Of a stretch of DNA of 10,286 bases, positions 1 through 6,098 are shown one piece after another. Where the stretch lies: contig JAEWBL010000537.1 of the NCBI GenBank assembly GCA_023391175.1, positions 1 through 10,286 of the forward strand, written 5' to 3'. A program made the translations under genes and the position numbers. Each line of letters starts with the position of its first letter. Position 1 is the first letter of the stretch. The notes under the pieces were generated by a model. That model saw only the letters and a list, made by a program, of their open reading frames with translations, did no database searches and was not told where the DNA came from. This stretch comes from Pseudomonadota bacterium (lineage in GTDB: Bacteria > Pseudomonadota > Alphaproteobacteria > Rhizobiales > Xanthobacteraceae).

Positions 1-368
1 AGACGGAGTGGCGCGCGGAATCCATCGATATCGCCGAAACCATCGCCCGCCATGCGGCCGAGGCCGGCATTCCCGCGGCGACGTTTGCCCTCTCATGGGT
101 CCTGAACAACAGCCTCGTCACCTCGGCCATCGCCGGGCCACGCACGGACGCCCAGTGGGACGATTACGTCGCCGCCCTCGACTATGGCTTCACCGCCGCC
201 GACGAGGCGCTGGTGGCCTCCCTCGTGCCGGACGGGCACGTGTCCACGAAATTCTACACCGACCCCAGCCACCCGGTTGAGGGCCGCGTGCCCCACACCG
301 GCGGCGCCGATGCGGCCGCGCGGGTGCAAGAGCGCGTGGCTACGCGCGTCGCCGCCCGCGTCGGCTGA
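1..368 (+). CDS. Aldo/keto reductase, 3' end only (partial)
   Basis: The reading frame is open from the window edge (first full codon at position 3) to TGA at 366-368, leaving 121 residues of a C-terminus. Visible features fit the (beta/alpha)8 NAD(P)H-dependent aldo/keto reductases: a helix rich in Ala followed by PAATFALSWVLNN (the usual 'Q-A-L-W' helix), then TSAIAGPRTDAQWDDYV, the family's cofactor-binding GxR(S/T) segment before the last helix. The tail with FYTDPSHPVEGR resembles the C-terminal ends of YajO/YghZ-type members. The catalytic Asp-Tyr-Lys-His residues lie upstream of the window, so substrate cannot be judged. It lies on the same strand, 54 bp ahead of the first monooxygenase, so co-transcription is possible but not shown. 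A role in handling an aldehyde or ketone released by the monooxygenases is only an inference from position. Confidence 0.85.
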   Translation, partial: TEWRAESIDIAETIARHAAEAGIPAATFALSWVLNNSLVTSAIAGPRTDAQWDDYVAALDYGFTAADEALVASLVPDGHVSTKFYTDPSHPVEGRVPHTGGADAAARVQERVATRVAARVG

Positions 369-422
369 AAAAACCGAATGTTCTGCCCCTTCACGCCTTG
401 AGCGATCACAGGAGAGATCCCA

Positions 423-1793
423 ATGGCACTTATCTCGACCCCCGCCCCGCAGGCGCGCCGGCAGCTCGTCCTCAACCTGTTCATCTATCCCGGCGGCCAC
501 CACGAGGCCGGCTGGCGCTATCCCGGCGCGCGGCCGGACCGGCTGCTGGACATCACCTTCTACCAGGACCTCGCCCGCTCGGCCGAAGCGGCGAAGCTCG
601 ATGCGGTGTTCTTCGCCGACGGGCCGGCGCAGGTGGACAATATCCGCTACGCCTCGCGCTTCCGGCTGGAGCCGCTCACCTGGCTCTCGGCCATCGCGGC
701 GGCCACCACCCATATCGGCCTCATCGGCACCGCCTCCACCACCTATTACGAGCCCTACAATCTCGCCCGCCTCTATGCCTCGCTGGATCATCTCTCCGGC
801 GGGCGCGCGGGCTGGAACATCGTCACCACCGCCGTGCCGCAGGCCTCCGCCAATTTCGGCCTCGCTGAGACCCCGAGCCATGCCGAGCGCTACGCCCGCG
901 CGGCCGAGTTCGTGGACGTGGTGACCAAGCTCTGGGACAGCTGGGAGGACGACGCGCTTGTCGCCGATCCCGTCTCCGGCCTGTTCGCGGATGACGCGAA
1001 GATCCACCCCATCGAGCATGTGGGCCGGCACTACCGGGTGAAGGGCGCGCTCAACACCCCGCGCACGCCGCAGGGCCGTCCCGTCTATGTGCAGGCGGGC
1101 TCCTCCGACGACGGGCGCTCGTTCGCGGCGCGCTATGCGGAAGCCATCTTCACCGCTCACCAGACGGTGGAGAGCGCCAAGGCCTTCTATGCCGACATCA
1201 AGAAGCAGGCGGCGGGCCTCGGGCGCAATCCGGACCATGTGAAGATCCTGCCCGGCATCAGCCCCTATATCGGCTCCACCGAGGCGGAAGCGCGCCAGCT
1301 GCACGAGGCGTTCAGCGACCTCATTCAGCCGGAATATTCCATCTCGCAGTTGAAGCAGATCACCGGCGTGGACTTCTCCGGTCACCCCCTCAATGCGGTG
1401 GTGGAGCTGGACGCCTTCAAGGACGTCGGCCCCGCGAAGCAGGTGGCGAGCCGCTTCCAGCTGGTGGTGGACATCGTGCGGCGGGAGAAGCCGACGCTGC
1501 GCCAGCTCATCGACCGCCTCGCCGGGGCGCGCGGCCATTATGTGGTGGTCGGCACGCCGGAGAAGATCGCCGACGAGATCCAGCTCTGGTTCGAGAGCGG
1601 CGCGGCGGACGGCTTCAATGTGATGCCGCCGTGGTACCCCGCCGGCTTCGATCTGTTCGCCTCGCAGGTGGTGCCCATCTTGCGCAAGCGCGGGCTGTTC
1701 CGCACGGAGTACACCGGCCGGACGCTGCGCGAGCATTACGGCCTGCCGCGGCCCGGGAGCCAGTTTGCCGAGGCGGCGCGCGCCACCGCCTGA
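423..1793 (+). CDS. NtaA/SnaA/DszA-family FMNH2-dependent monooxygenase (LLM class)
   Basis: 456-residue bacterial-luciferase-like (LLM) TIM-barrel monooxygenase, using FMNH2 and O2 from a partner reductase. Family marks in order: LNLFIYPGGHHEAGWRYPGA near residues 17-36 (the GWRHP-type strand 1 motif of DszA and NtaA), AKLDAVFFADG 57-67, EPLTWLSAIAAATTHIGLIG 83-102, SGGRAGWNIVTT 125-136, ERYARAAEFVDVVTKLWDSW 155-174, then VYVQAGSSDDGRSFAARYAE 221-240, and a C-terminal ADGFNVMPPW 395-404 with RGLFRTEYTGRTLREHYGLP, all close in pattern to DszA. Length matches the NtaA/DszA group (about 440-470). Start chosen at 423 because AGGAG (410-414) lies 8 bases upstream. It heads a run with the next two plus-strand genes. 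Substrate is unknown: relatives act on sulfones, nitrilotriacetate, EDTA and dimethyl sulfide. Neighbouring SfnB- and SfnG-type genes favour an organosulfur substrate; this is inference. A paralogue begins at 9968. Confidence 0.92.
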   Translation: MALISTPAPQARRQLVLNLFIYPGGHHEAGWRYPGARPDRLLDITFYQDLARSAEAAKLDAVFFADGPAQVDNIRYASRFRLEPLTWLSAIAAATTHIGLIGTASTTYYEPYNLARLYASLDHLSGGRAGWNIVTTAVPQASANFGLAETPSHAERYARAAEFVDVVTKLWDSWEDDALVADPVSGLFADDAKIHPIEHVGRHYRVKGALNTPRTPQGRPVYVQAGSSDDGRSFAARYAEAIFTAHQTVESAKAFYADIKKQAAGLGRNPDHVKILPGISPYIGSTEAEARQLHEAFSDLIQPEYSISQLKQITGVDFSGHPLNAVVELDAFKDVGPAKQVASRFQLVVDIVRREKPTLRQLIDRLAGARGHYVVVGTPEKIADEIQLWFESGAADGFNVMPPWYPAGFDLFASQVVPILRKRGLFRTEYTGRTLREHYGLPRPGSQFAEAARATA

Positions 1794-1845
1794 CGCTTCG
1801 CCTTTTCGTCGCGCCCGTCCGCTCCCCAGGCGGGCGGGCACGGAT

Positions 1846-1881
1846 CCGGCCCCTCTCCCGGTCGCTCGGGGGAGGGGCCGG
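1846..1881 (+). repeat. Strong GC hairpin between two monooxygenase genes (REP-like)
   Basis: Arms 1846-1860 and 1867-1881 are 15 bases each and pair throughout, apart from one position that would be a U-G wobble in RNA; the loop is 6 bases (GTCGCT). No T-run follows on the plus strand, so it is not a classical intrinsic terminator. It sits in the 118-bp gap between the NtaA/DszA-type and RutA/SfnG-type genes, ending 30 bases before the next start. The CCCCTCTCCC...GGGAGGGG core looks like the REP-type palindromes scattered in GC-rich proteobacterial genomes. It may stabilise the upstream mRNA 3' end or lower expression of the downstream genes; neither can be shown here. Confidence 0.6.
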
Positions 1882-1911
1882 GGCACGTTCCGTCCTCCTG
1901 TGAGGTCCGTC

Positions 1912-3081
1912 ATGTCCGCTCTCGCCGCCCCGTCCGACGCCCCGCTCCTGCGCGGTCCGCTCGACTTTCCCGACAGCCCGCTCTCCCGCTCGGCCCGCCA
2001 GCCGCTGATGCTGGGCCTGTTCCTGAACCTTCAGGACATCCACTTTTCCGATCATCCCACCAGCAACACCTGGACCTGGGACTACAATTCCGCCCTCGTG
2101 CAGAAGGCCGACGCGCTGGGCTTCGACATCGCCTTCTCGCGCACCCAGTGGCTGCCCAAGGGCGGCTATGACGGGGAGGCCTCGCTGGACAGCTTCGTGG
2201 CATTGGGTGCCATGGCAGCCACCACGAAGAACATCCTGCTCATCTCGACCCTGCATGTGCTCTACGGGCCGTGGCACCCGCTGCACATCGCCAAGATCGG
2301 AGCCACCTTCGACCACATCTCCAAGGGGCGCTGGGGCATCAACATCGTCACCGGCCACCGCGCCATCGAGCACAAGATGTTCGGCTGGAACCGCATCGAG
2401 CATGACCGGCGCTACGACATGTCGGGCGAACTGTTCGACGTGCTCCACCGCCTGTGGAGCGACACGGAGAATTATTCCGTCGAGGGCCGGCTGAACCCGT
2501 GGAAGATCGTCAACGGCTACATCACGCCGAAGCCCCTCTATGGCCGCCCGATCCTCGTCACCGCCACCGGCTCGGACGCCGGCATCGACTTCGCGGCGGG
2601 CCATTCGGACCTCGTTTTCCTCACCTCGCCCGGTGGCGCGCATATCGAGAGCGCGCTGGAGACGCTGCCGGCGCACATCGCCGCCATCAAGGGGCGGGCG
2701 CGGGCGAAGGGGCGGGAGGTGAAGGCCATCATCAACCCCATCATCGTCAGCCGCGACACCTCGGCGGAGGCGCATGAGTATGCCCGCGCCATCGCCGCCG
2801 GGGTGCCGGCGCCCACCCACACGTCCTTCGGCCATCGCGGCTATGACAGCGATGCGGTGGCCTGGCTCGGCCGGCGCGACCCCAAGCACAAGCAGGGGCT
2901 GAACCTCGGTGGCAACATCGAGATCATCGGCTCGCCCGAAGAGGTGGTGGATCAGCTCGCCGCGCTGAAGAAGACCGGCATCGACGGCGTGCAGCTCAAC
3001 TTCTATGACTTCGCGGCCGACCTTGACCATTTCGCCACAGCCATCTTGCCCCTGCTGAAGCAGGCCGGCCTGAGGCTGTGA
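1912..3081 (+). CDS. RutA/SfnG-type FMNH2-dependent monooxygenase (LLM class)
   Basis: 389-residue LLM-class flavin monooxygenase of a different subgroup from its neighbours, without the GWRHP motif. The barrel begins at PLMLGLFLNLQ (31-41). WDYNSALVQKADALGFDIAFSRT (56-78) parallels the N-I-V-Q-K-A...FDFALS region of RutA and the equivalent of SfnG (dimethylsulfone monooxygenase). FDHISKGRWGINIVTGHR (133-150) and HDRRYDMSGELFDVLHRLW (164-182) are the conserved flavin-proximal segments, and LNLGGNIEIIGSPEEVVDQL with GVQLNFYDF (359-367) match the RutA/SfnG C-terminal strand. The first 30 residues precede the fold and look disordered. ATG at 1912 is chosen for GAGG at 1902-1905, 6 bases upstream. 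The family incorporates O2 using reduced FMN: RutA opens the uracil ring, while SfnG converts dimethylsulfone towards methanesulfinate. No other rut genes (rutB, C, D, F) are seen, so a sulfone or other C-S substrate is more likely. It is followed after 33 bp by a nitroreductase gene. Confidence 0.88.
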   Translation: MSALAAPSDAPLLRGPLDFPDSPLSRSARQPLMLGLFLNLQDIHFSDHPTSNTWTWDYNSALVQKADALGFDIAFSRTQWLPKGGYDGEASLDSFVALGAMAATTKNILLISTLHVLYGPWHPLHIAKIGATFDHISKGRWGINIVTGHRAIEHKMFGWNRIEHDRRYDMSGELFDVLHRLWSDTENYSVEGRLNPWKIVNGYITPKPLYGRPILVTATGSDAGIDFAAGHSDLVFLTSPGGAHIESALETLPAHIAAIKGRARAKGREVKAIINPIIVSRDTSAEAHEYARAIAAGVPAPTHTSFGHRGYDSDAVAWLGRRDPKHKQGLNLGGNIEIIGSPEEVVDQLAALKKTGIDGVQLNFYDFAADLDHFATAILPLLKQAGLRL

Positions 3082-3114
3082 CGCTCATCCGTTCCCAACC
3101 AGAGGATTTGCCCC

Positions 3115-3717
3115 ATGACCATTGCCGTTGCACCGCGCCAGAGCGAGCACCCCGTCGAGCCCCTGTTCCTGGAGCGCTGGTCCCCCCGCGCCTTCACCGG
3201 GGAGGAGATTCCGGCCGCCGAGCTGAAGTCCATCTTCGAGGCTGCGCGCTGGGCACCGTCCAGCTTCAATTCCCAGCCTTGGCGCTTCCTCTATGCGCGC
3301 CGTGGCACGCCTGAGTTCGCGACCTTCCTCGGCCTGCTCAACCCGTTCAACCAGCAGTGGGCGCAGAATGCGGCGGTGCTCATCATCGCCGTGTCGGCGC
3401 GCACCTTCGTGCGGCCTGGGACGAGCGATGTGATCGTCGCGCGCAGCCATTCGTTCGACACCGGCGCGGCCTGGGCAAACCTCGCGCTGCAGGCGACGAA
3501 GCTCGGCTGGCACGCCCACGGCATCGGCGGCTTCGATGTGGAGAAGACCCGCACGGACCTGAAGGTGCCGGACGATTACGAGGTGGAGATCGCCATCGCG
3601 CTCGGCCGTCGCGGCGACAAGTCCCTGCTGCCGGAGAGCTTCCACAAGGGCGAGACCCCGAGCGGCCGGCGCCCGCTCGACGAGACCGTGTTCGAGGGCG
3701 CCTTTCCGGCGGCGTGA
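3115..3717 (+). CDS. Small nitroreductase-family flavoprotein (TdsD-like), possible flavin reductase
   Basis: 200-residue single-domain nitroreductase (homodimeric, FMN-binding, NAD(P)H-oxidising fold). Visible motifs: ERWSPRAFTGEEIP (20-33), where the R-S-P/V-R-x-F segment contacts FMN phosphate; AARWAPSSFNSQPWRF (43-58), the classic A-P-S-x-x-N-x-Q-P-W FMN motif; DTGAAWANLALQATKLGWHAHGIGGFD (115-141), the dimer-interface helix; and VEIAIALGRRGD (156-167), the C-terminal glycine-rich FMN loop. From memory, this pattern fits the TdsD-like group, named after the flavin reductase that serves the DszC/DszA-type enzymes of Paenibacillus; I could not search to confirm. It is the last gene of the plus-strand run, 33 bp after the RutA/SfnG-type gene, with AGAGGA at 3101-3106, 8 bases before the ATG. 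Position and family suggest that it feeds FMNH2 to the two monooxygenases upstream. A nitro- or quinone-reducing role is the alternative. Confidence 0.88.
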   Translation: MTIAVAPRQSEHPVEPLFLERWSPRAFTGEEIPAAELKSIFEAARWAPSSFNSQPWRFLYARRGTPEFATFLGLLNPFNQQWAQNAAVLIIAVSARTFVRPGTSDVIVARSHSFDTGAAWANLALQATKLGWHAHGIGGFDVEKTRTDLKVPDDYEVEIAIALGRRGDKSLLPESFHKGETPSGRRPLDETVFEGAFPAA

Positions 3718-3719
3718 CC

Positions 3720-3756
3720 CTTAAAAGAAATGGCCCCGCCGGTGCGGCGGGGCCAT
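3720..3756 (-). terminator. Intrinsic terminator of the minus-strand SfnB-type gene
   Basis: A perfect 11-bp stem (3730-3740 with 3746-3756) and a 5-base loop lie in the 76-bp gap between convergent genes. Read on the minus strand, the stem is followed at once by TTTCTTTTAA (3729-3720), a good U-run, so this is a Rho-independent terminator about 38 bases after the minus-strand stop at 3794. On the plus strand the stem is followed by GATCTCGTG with no U-run, so it should stop the nitroreductase transcript poorly, if at all. Confidence 0.85.
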
Positions 3757-3793
3757 GATCTCGTGACGTAAGACGCCGGATCAGAGGAAGCCC

Positions 3794-5035
3794 TCAGAAG
3801 AAGCCCTTGGCCGGCAGCGGCGTGCCCTTCACCAGCAGTTCGCCGATGGCCTTCGCCTTGTAGCTCGAAGGATTGTGCGAGGCGATGGTGCGGGCGTTGC
3901 GCCAGTGGCGGTCGAGGTTGACGGCCCGTTCGGTGGCCGAGGCGCCGCCGGTCTCGAACAGCAGAGAGCCGGACTTCAGGGCAAGATCGTCCACCACCAG
4001 CTTCGCCTGCGCCGCGGCCTTCGCCGCCTCTGCGGCGAGCGCCTGCGCGTCCTCGCCGCGGTCCCGGGCATCGCTCGCGCGGTCGAGGGTCTCGGCCGCC
4101 GCGAGGATCACCGCCTCGGCGGCAAAAGCATTGGCCGCGAGCTGGCCCACGGCCTGATGCAGGAAGGGGTCGTCGGCGGGGGTCGGCACCGGCGCGTAAT
4201 AGAAGCTGCGCTTGCGCCGCTTCACCAGAGCGATGGCATCCTCCAGCGCACCGCGCGTGATGCCCGCCACCACGGTGGTGAGGAAGAGCTGCGCCTGCGT
4301 GTTGGAATAGGCGAGGCCGTAGCCGAGGCCGGGGGTGTCGAACACCGCCTCGTCGGCCTCCACCCGCACGTTGTGGTAGCGCGTGGTGCCCGAGGCGGTG
4401 AGGCGCTGGCCGGCGCCGTCCCAGTCGTCCACGATCTCGATGCCTTCCCGCCGCGTGGGGATGATGACCGCCGCCACCCGTCCGTCCGCGGTCGCCGCGC
4501 GGATCAGCATGGAATCCGCGAAGAGGGTGCCCGTGCTGTAATACTTCACGCCATTGAGGCGGAAGCCGTCGCCCTCGGGGTCGAGCCGCGTGTCGGGCGC
4601 GAAGCCGCCGGCCGGCTTGTCGCCGGATTCGGTGGAGGCGAGGCCGAAGATGCCGCCCGCCGCCACCTCCTTCTGCCAGCCCCTGCTCTTCGCATCGTAG
4701 GGCCGGCGCGCATATTGCTCGGCCACCGTGAAGTGGTTGCGGAAGATGTGCGCCACGTTGGCGTCGGCCGCCGCGAGGTCCAGCGCCAGCTTGTAGGTCT
4801 GGCGGAAGGTCGCGCCCGCCCCGCCGTCCGCCTCCGCGAGCCTGAGCGCGCCGAAGCCGGCTGCTTTCAAGAGATCAACCGCCTCGAACGGCAGCACCCG
4901 GTCGCGCTCGCGCTCGCTGGAGCCGGCGCCGATCTGCGCGAACAGGTCGCGCCAGTCGGCGGGATCGGCCGAGCGGCGCCGGGTGGGCGCGGCAGGAGCG
5001 GGCTGGGCGGGGAGGGGGATGACGGGCTTGTTCAT
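3794..5035 (-). CDS. SfnB/DszC-type acyl-CoA-dehydrogenase-fold monooxygenase (sulfur acquisition)
   Basis: 413-residue oxidoreductase with the acyl-CoA dehydrogenase fold, of the SfnB/DszC group that uses FMNH2 and O2 to oxidise sulfur compounds and not to desaturate acyl-CoA. In order: a low-complexity Pro/Ala N-terminus (1-20); the N-terminal helical domain with LKAAGFGALRLAEADGGAGA (56-75); HIFRNHFTVAE (95-105), whose His101 aligns with the DszC active-site His; the beta domain with GLASTESGDK (131-140) and GDGFRLNGVKYYSTGT (155-170); DDWDGAGQRLTASGT (203-217), typical of SfnB/DszC; and the C-terminal helices ending DRHWRNARTIASHNPSSYKA (375-394). Only the second of the two DszC C-terminal histidines is kept (His387); the first is Ile384. 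The start at 5035 is preferred for a weak GGGAA upstream. An in-frame ATG at 5062 adds 9 residues but has no ribosome site. It is a single-gene unit, divergent from the binding-protein operon and ended by the terminator at 3756-3720. Confidence 0.88.
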   Translation of the reverse strand: MNKPVIPLPAQPAPAAPTRRRSADPADWRDLFAQIGAGSSERERDRVLPFEAVDLLKAAGFGALRLAEADGGAGATFRQTYKLALDLAAADANVAHIFRNHFTVAEQYARRPYDAKSRGWQKEVAAGGIFGLASTESGDKPAGGFAPDTRLDPEGDGFRLNGVKYYSTGTLFADSMLIRAATADGRVAAVIIPTRREGIEIVDDWDGAGQRLTASGTTRYHNVRVEADEAVFDTPGLGYGLAYSNTQAQLFLTTVVAGITRGALEDAIALVKRRKRSFYYAPVPTPADDPFLHQAVGQLAANAFAAEAVILAAAETLDRASDARDRGEDAQALAAEAAKAAAQAKLVVDDLALKSGSLLFETGGASATERAVNLDRHWRNARTIASHNPSSYKAKAIGELLVKGTPLPAKGFF

Positions 5036-5095
5036 GGGGGTTCCCGGCGTCGGAAGGGGCATGTCGAAAAGGGGATAGACACTGCCGGCGAGGTA

Positions 5096-5130
5096 TGCAA
5101 ATTAATTCTATAAGTTTTATCGAATATAGA
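5096..5130. promoter_or_regulatory. Divergent AT-rich control region with inverted repeat
   Basis: This AT-rich island stands out from its GC-rich surroundings in the 192-bp gap between the minus-strand SfnB-type gene and the plus-strand binding-protein gene. It contains an inverted repeat, ATTCTATAA (5105-5113), GTT, TTATCGAAT (5117-5125), with 8 of 9 arm positions matching. Such dyads, including the T-N11-A spacing, are typical of LysR-type or other dimeric regulators; CysB-like control under sulfur limitation would suit the genes, but this is inference. TATAGA at 5125-5130 could be a plus-strand -10 element, though its -35 partner is poor. I could not assign exact promoters on either strand. 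The rest of the gap, 5131-5213, is GC-rich and shows nothing else I can support. Confidence 0.55.
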
Positions 5131-5227
5131 AGGCGCGCCGATCCGAACGCCACGCTTCGCGTCTCCGCCCGTGCGGGGGCGCAGGGTTCGCGCGCGCTTC
5201 CGCCCCTTCATGAACCAGGATCGATCC

Positions 5228-6061
5228 ATGACCTCCCGCTTCCGCTCCCCCTTCGCGGCCCTCCTCTTCTCGGGCCTTGCCCTGTTCGCGCTCGGCACCG
5301 GCGCCAATGCGCAGGCGCCGTCCGCCGCCGCCGACAAGCCGCTGAAGATCGGCGTTTCGGCCGGGCCCTACGGCGACATCCTGCGCGAGGCGGCGAAGCT
5401 CTCGGCCGAGCAGGGGGTGAAGGCGGAGATCATCGAGTTCACCGACTGGAACCAGCCCAATGCGGCGCTGCAGGCCGGCGACATCGACCTCAACAACTTC
5501 CAGAACCGGCCCTATCTCGCCAATCAGGTGAAGACGCGCGGCTACACCATCGTCGCCCTGGATGAATCCATCCTCGTGCCCGCCGGTCTCTATTCCAAGA
5601 AGTATACGAGCTTCGCCGACATTCCGGCCGGCTCGAAGATCGCCATTCCCAACGATCCCACCAATGGCGGGCGCGCGCTGCTCCTGTTCCAGAAGGCCGG
5701 GCTCATCAAGCTGAAGCCGGGCTCGGGCCTTTACGCCAGCGTGCTGGACGTGGCGGAGAACCCGAAGAACCTCAAGATCGTCGAGATCGACGCCGCCCAG
5801 CTGCCGCGCTCGCTGGACGACGTGGCCGCCGCCTTCGTCTCCTCCAACTATGCCTATCTCGCCGGCCTGCAGCTGAAGAGCGCGCTGCTGGCAGAGACGA
5901 CGCTGGAGGAATCCAAGCCCTATTTCACGCTCGTCTTCGCCGCCCGCGAGGACCGCAAGGATGACCCGCGCATCGCCAAGTTCATCCAGGTTTACCGGTC
6001 CCAGCCGGTGAAGGACTTCACCCTCGCCAAGTTCAACGGCAGCCTCATCCCCACCTGGTGA
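5228..6061 (+). CDS. MetQ/NlpA-family ABC transporter periplasmic substrate-binding protein
   Basis: 277-residue secreted binding protein. Residues 1-28 form a signal peptide (MTSRFR, a hydrophobic stretch, then ANA before Gln29); there is no lipobox cysteine, so it should be soluble in the periplasm and not a lipoprotein like E. coli MetQ. The mature part follows the NlpA/MetQ pattern: KPLKIGVSAGPYGDIL (37-52), FTDWNQPNAALQAGDIDLNN (71-90), FQNRPYL (91-97), the signature PNDPTNGGRALLL (141-153) and the SSNYAYLAGL strand (205-214). In MetQ the segment at 91-97 normally reads FQHxPYL and that His helps hold methionine. Asn93 replaces it here, hinting at another ligand, perhaps a different sulfur compound. 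ATG 5228 is chosen over 5171 and 5210 because AGGA (5217-5220) sits 7 bases upstream and the signal peptide then starts cleanly. No ATPase or permease gene is in the window. It is the first gene of the run to 9777. Confidence 0.9.
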   Translation: MTSRFRSPFAALLFSGLALFALGTGANAQAPSAAADKPLKIGVSAGPYGDILREAAKLSAEQGVKAEIIEFTDWNQPNAALQAGDIDLNNFQNRPYLANQVKTRGYTIVALDESILVPAGLYSKKYTSFADIPAGSKIAIPNDPTNGGRALLLFQKAGLIKLKPGSGLYASVLDVAENPKNLKIVEIDAAQLPRSLDDVAAAFVSSNYAYLAGLQLKSALLAETTLEESKPYFTLVFAAREDRKDDPRIAKFIQVYRSQPVKDFTLAKFNGSLIPTW

Positions 6062-6098
6062 GCGCGCCTGCCGGAACCCAATCGAGGAGCGTTGACCC

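Noticed and set aside
1812..1836. Second possible stem (CGCCCG with CGGGCG) before the 1846-1881 hairpin
   Set aside because: Only 6 bp with a loop of 13 bases in very GC-rich DNA, so chance is likely.
93..1913. 606-codon open frame on the minus strand opposite the first monooxygenase
   Set aside because: It is antisense to a gene with clear family motifs and a good ribosome site; its translation is low-complexity Arg/Gly/Ala/Val-rich, as expected from high-GC codon bias, and matches no family I recognise.
1615..3030. 471-codon minus-strand open frame opposite the RutA/SfnG-type gene
   Set aside because: Overlaps two real genes on the other strand; no motif, and an Arg-rich tail typical of a shadow frame.
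3875..5113. 412-codon plus-strand open frame opposite the minus-strand SfnB-type gene
   Set aside because: The minus-strand product has an acyl-CoA-dehydrogenase/DszC pattern throughout and its own terminator; the plus-strand product is motif-free and Gly/Arg/Val-rich.
5171..5227. Longer N-terminus of the binding protein (starts at 5171 or 5210)
   Set aside because: It would bury the signal peptide behind an Arg-rich segment; AGGA at 5217-5220 fits the start at 5228.
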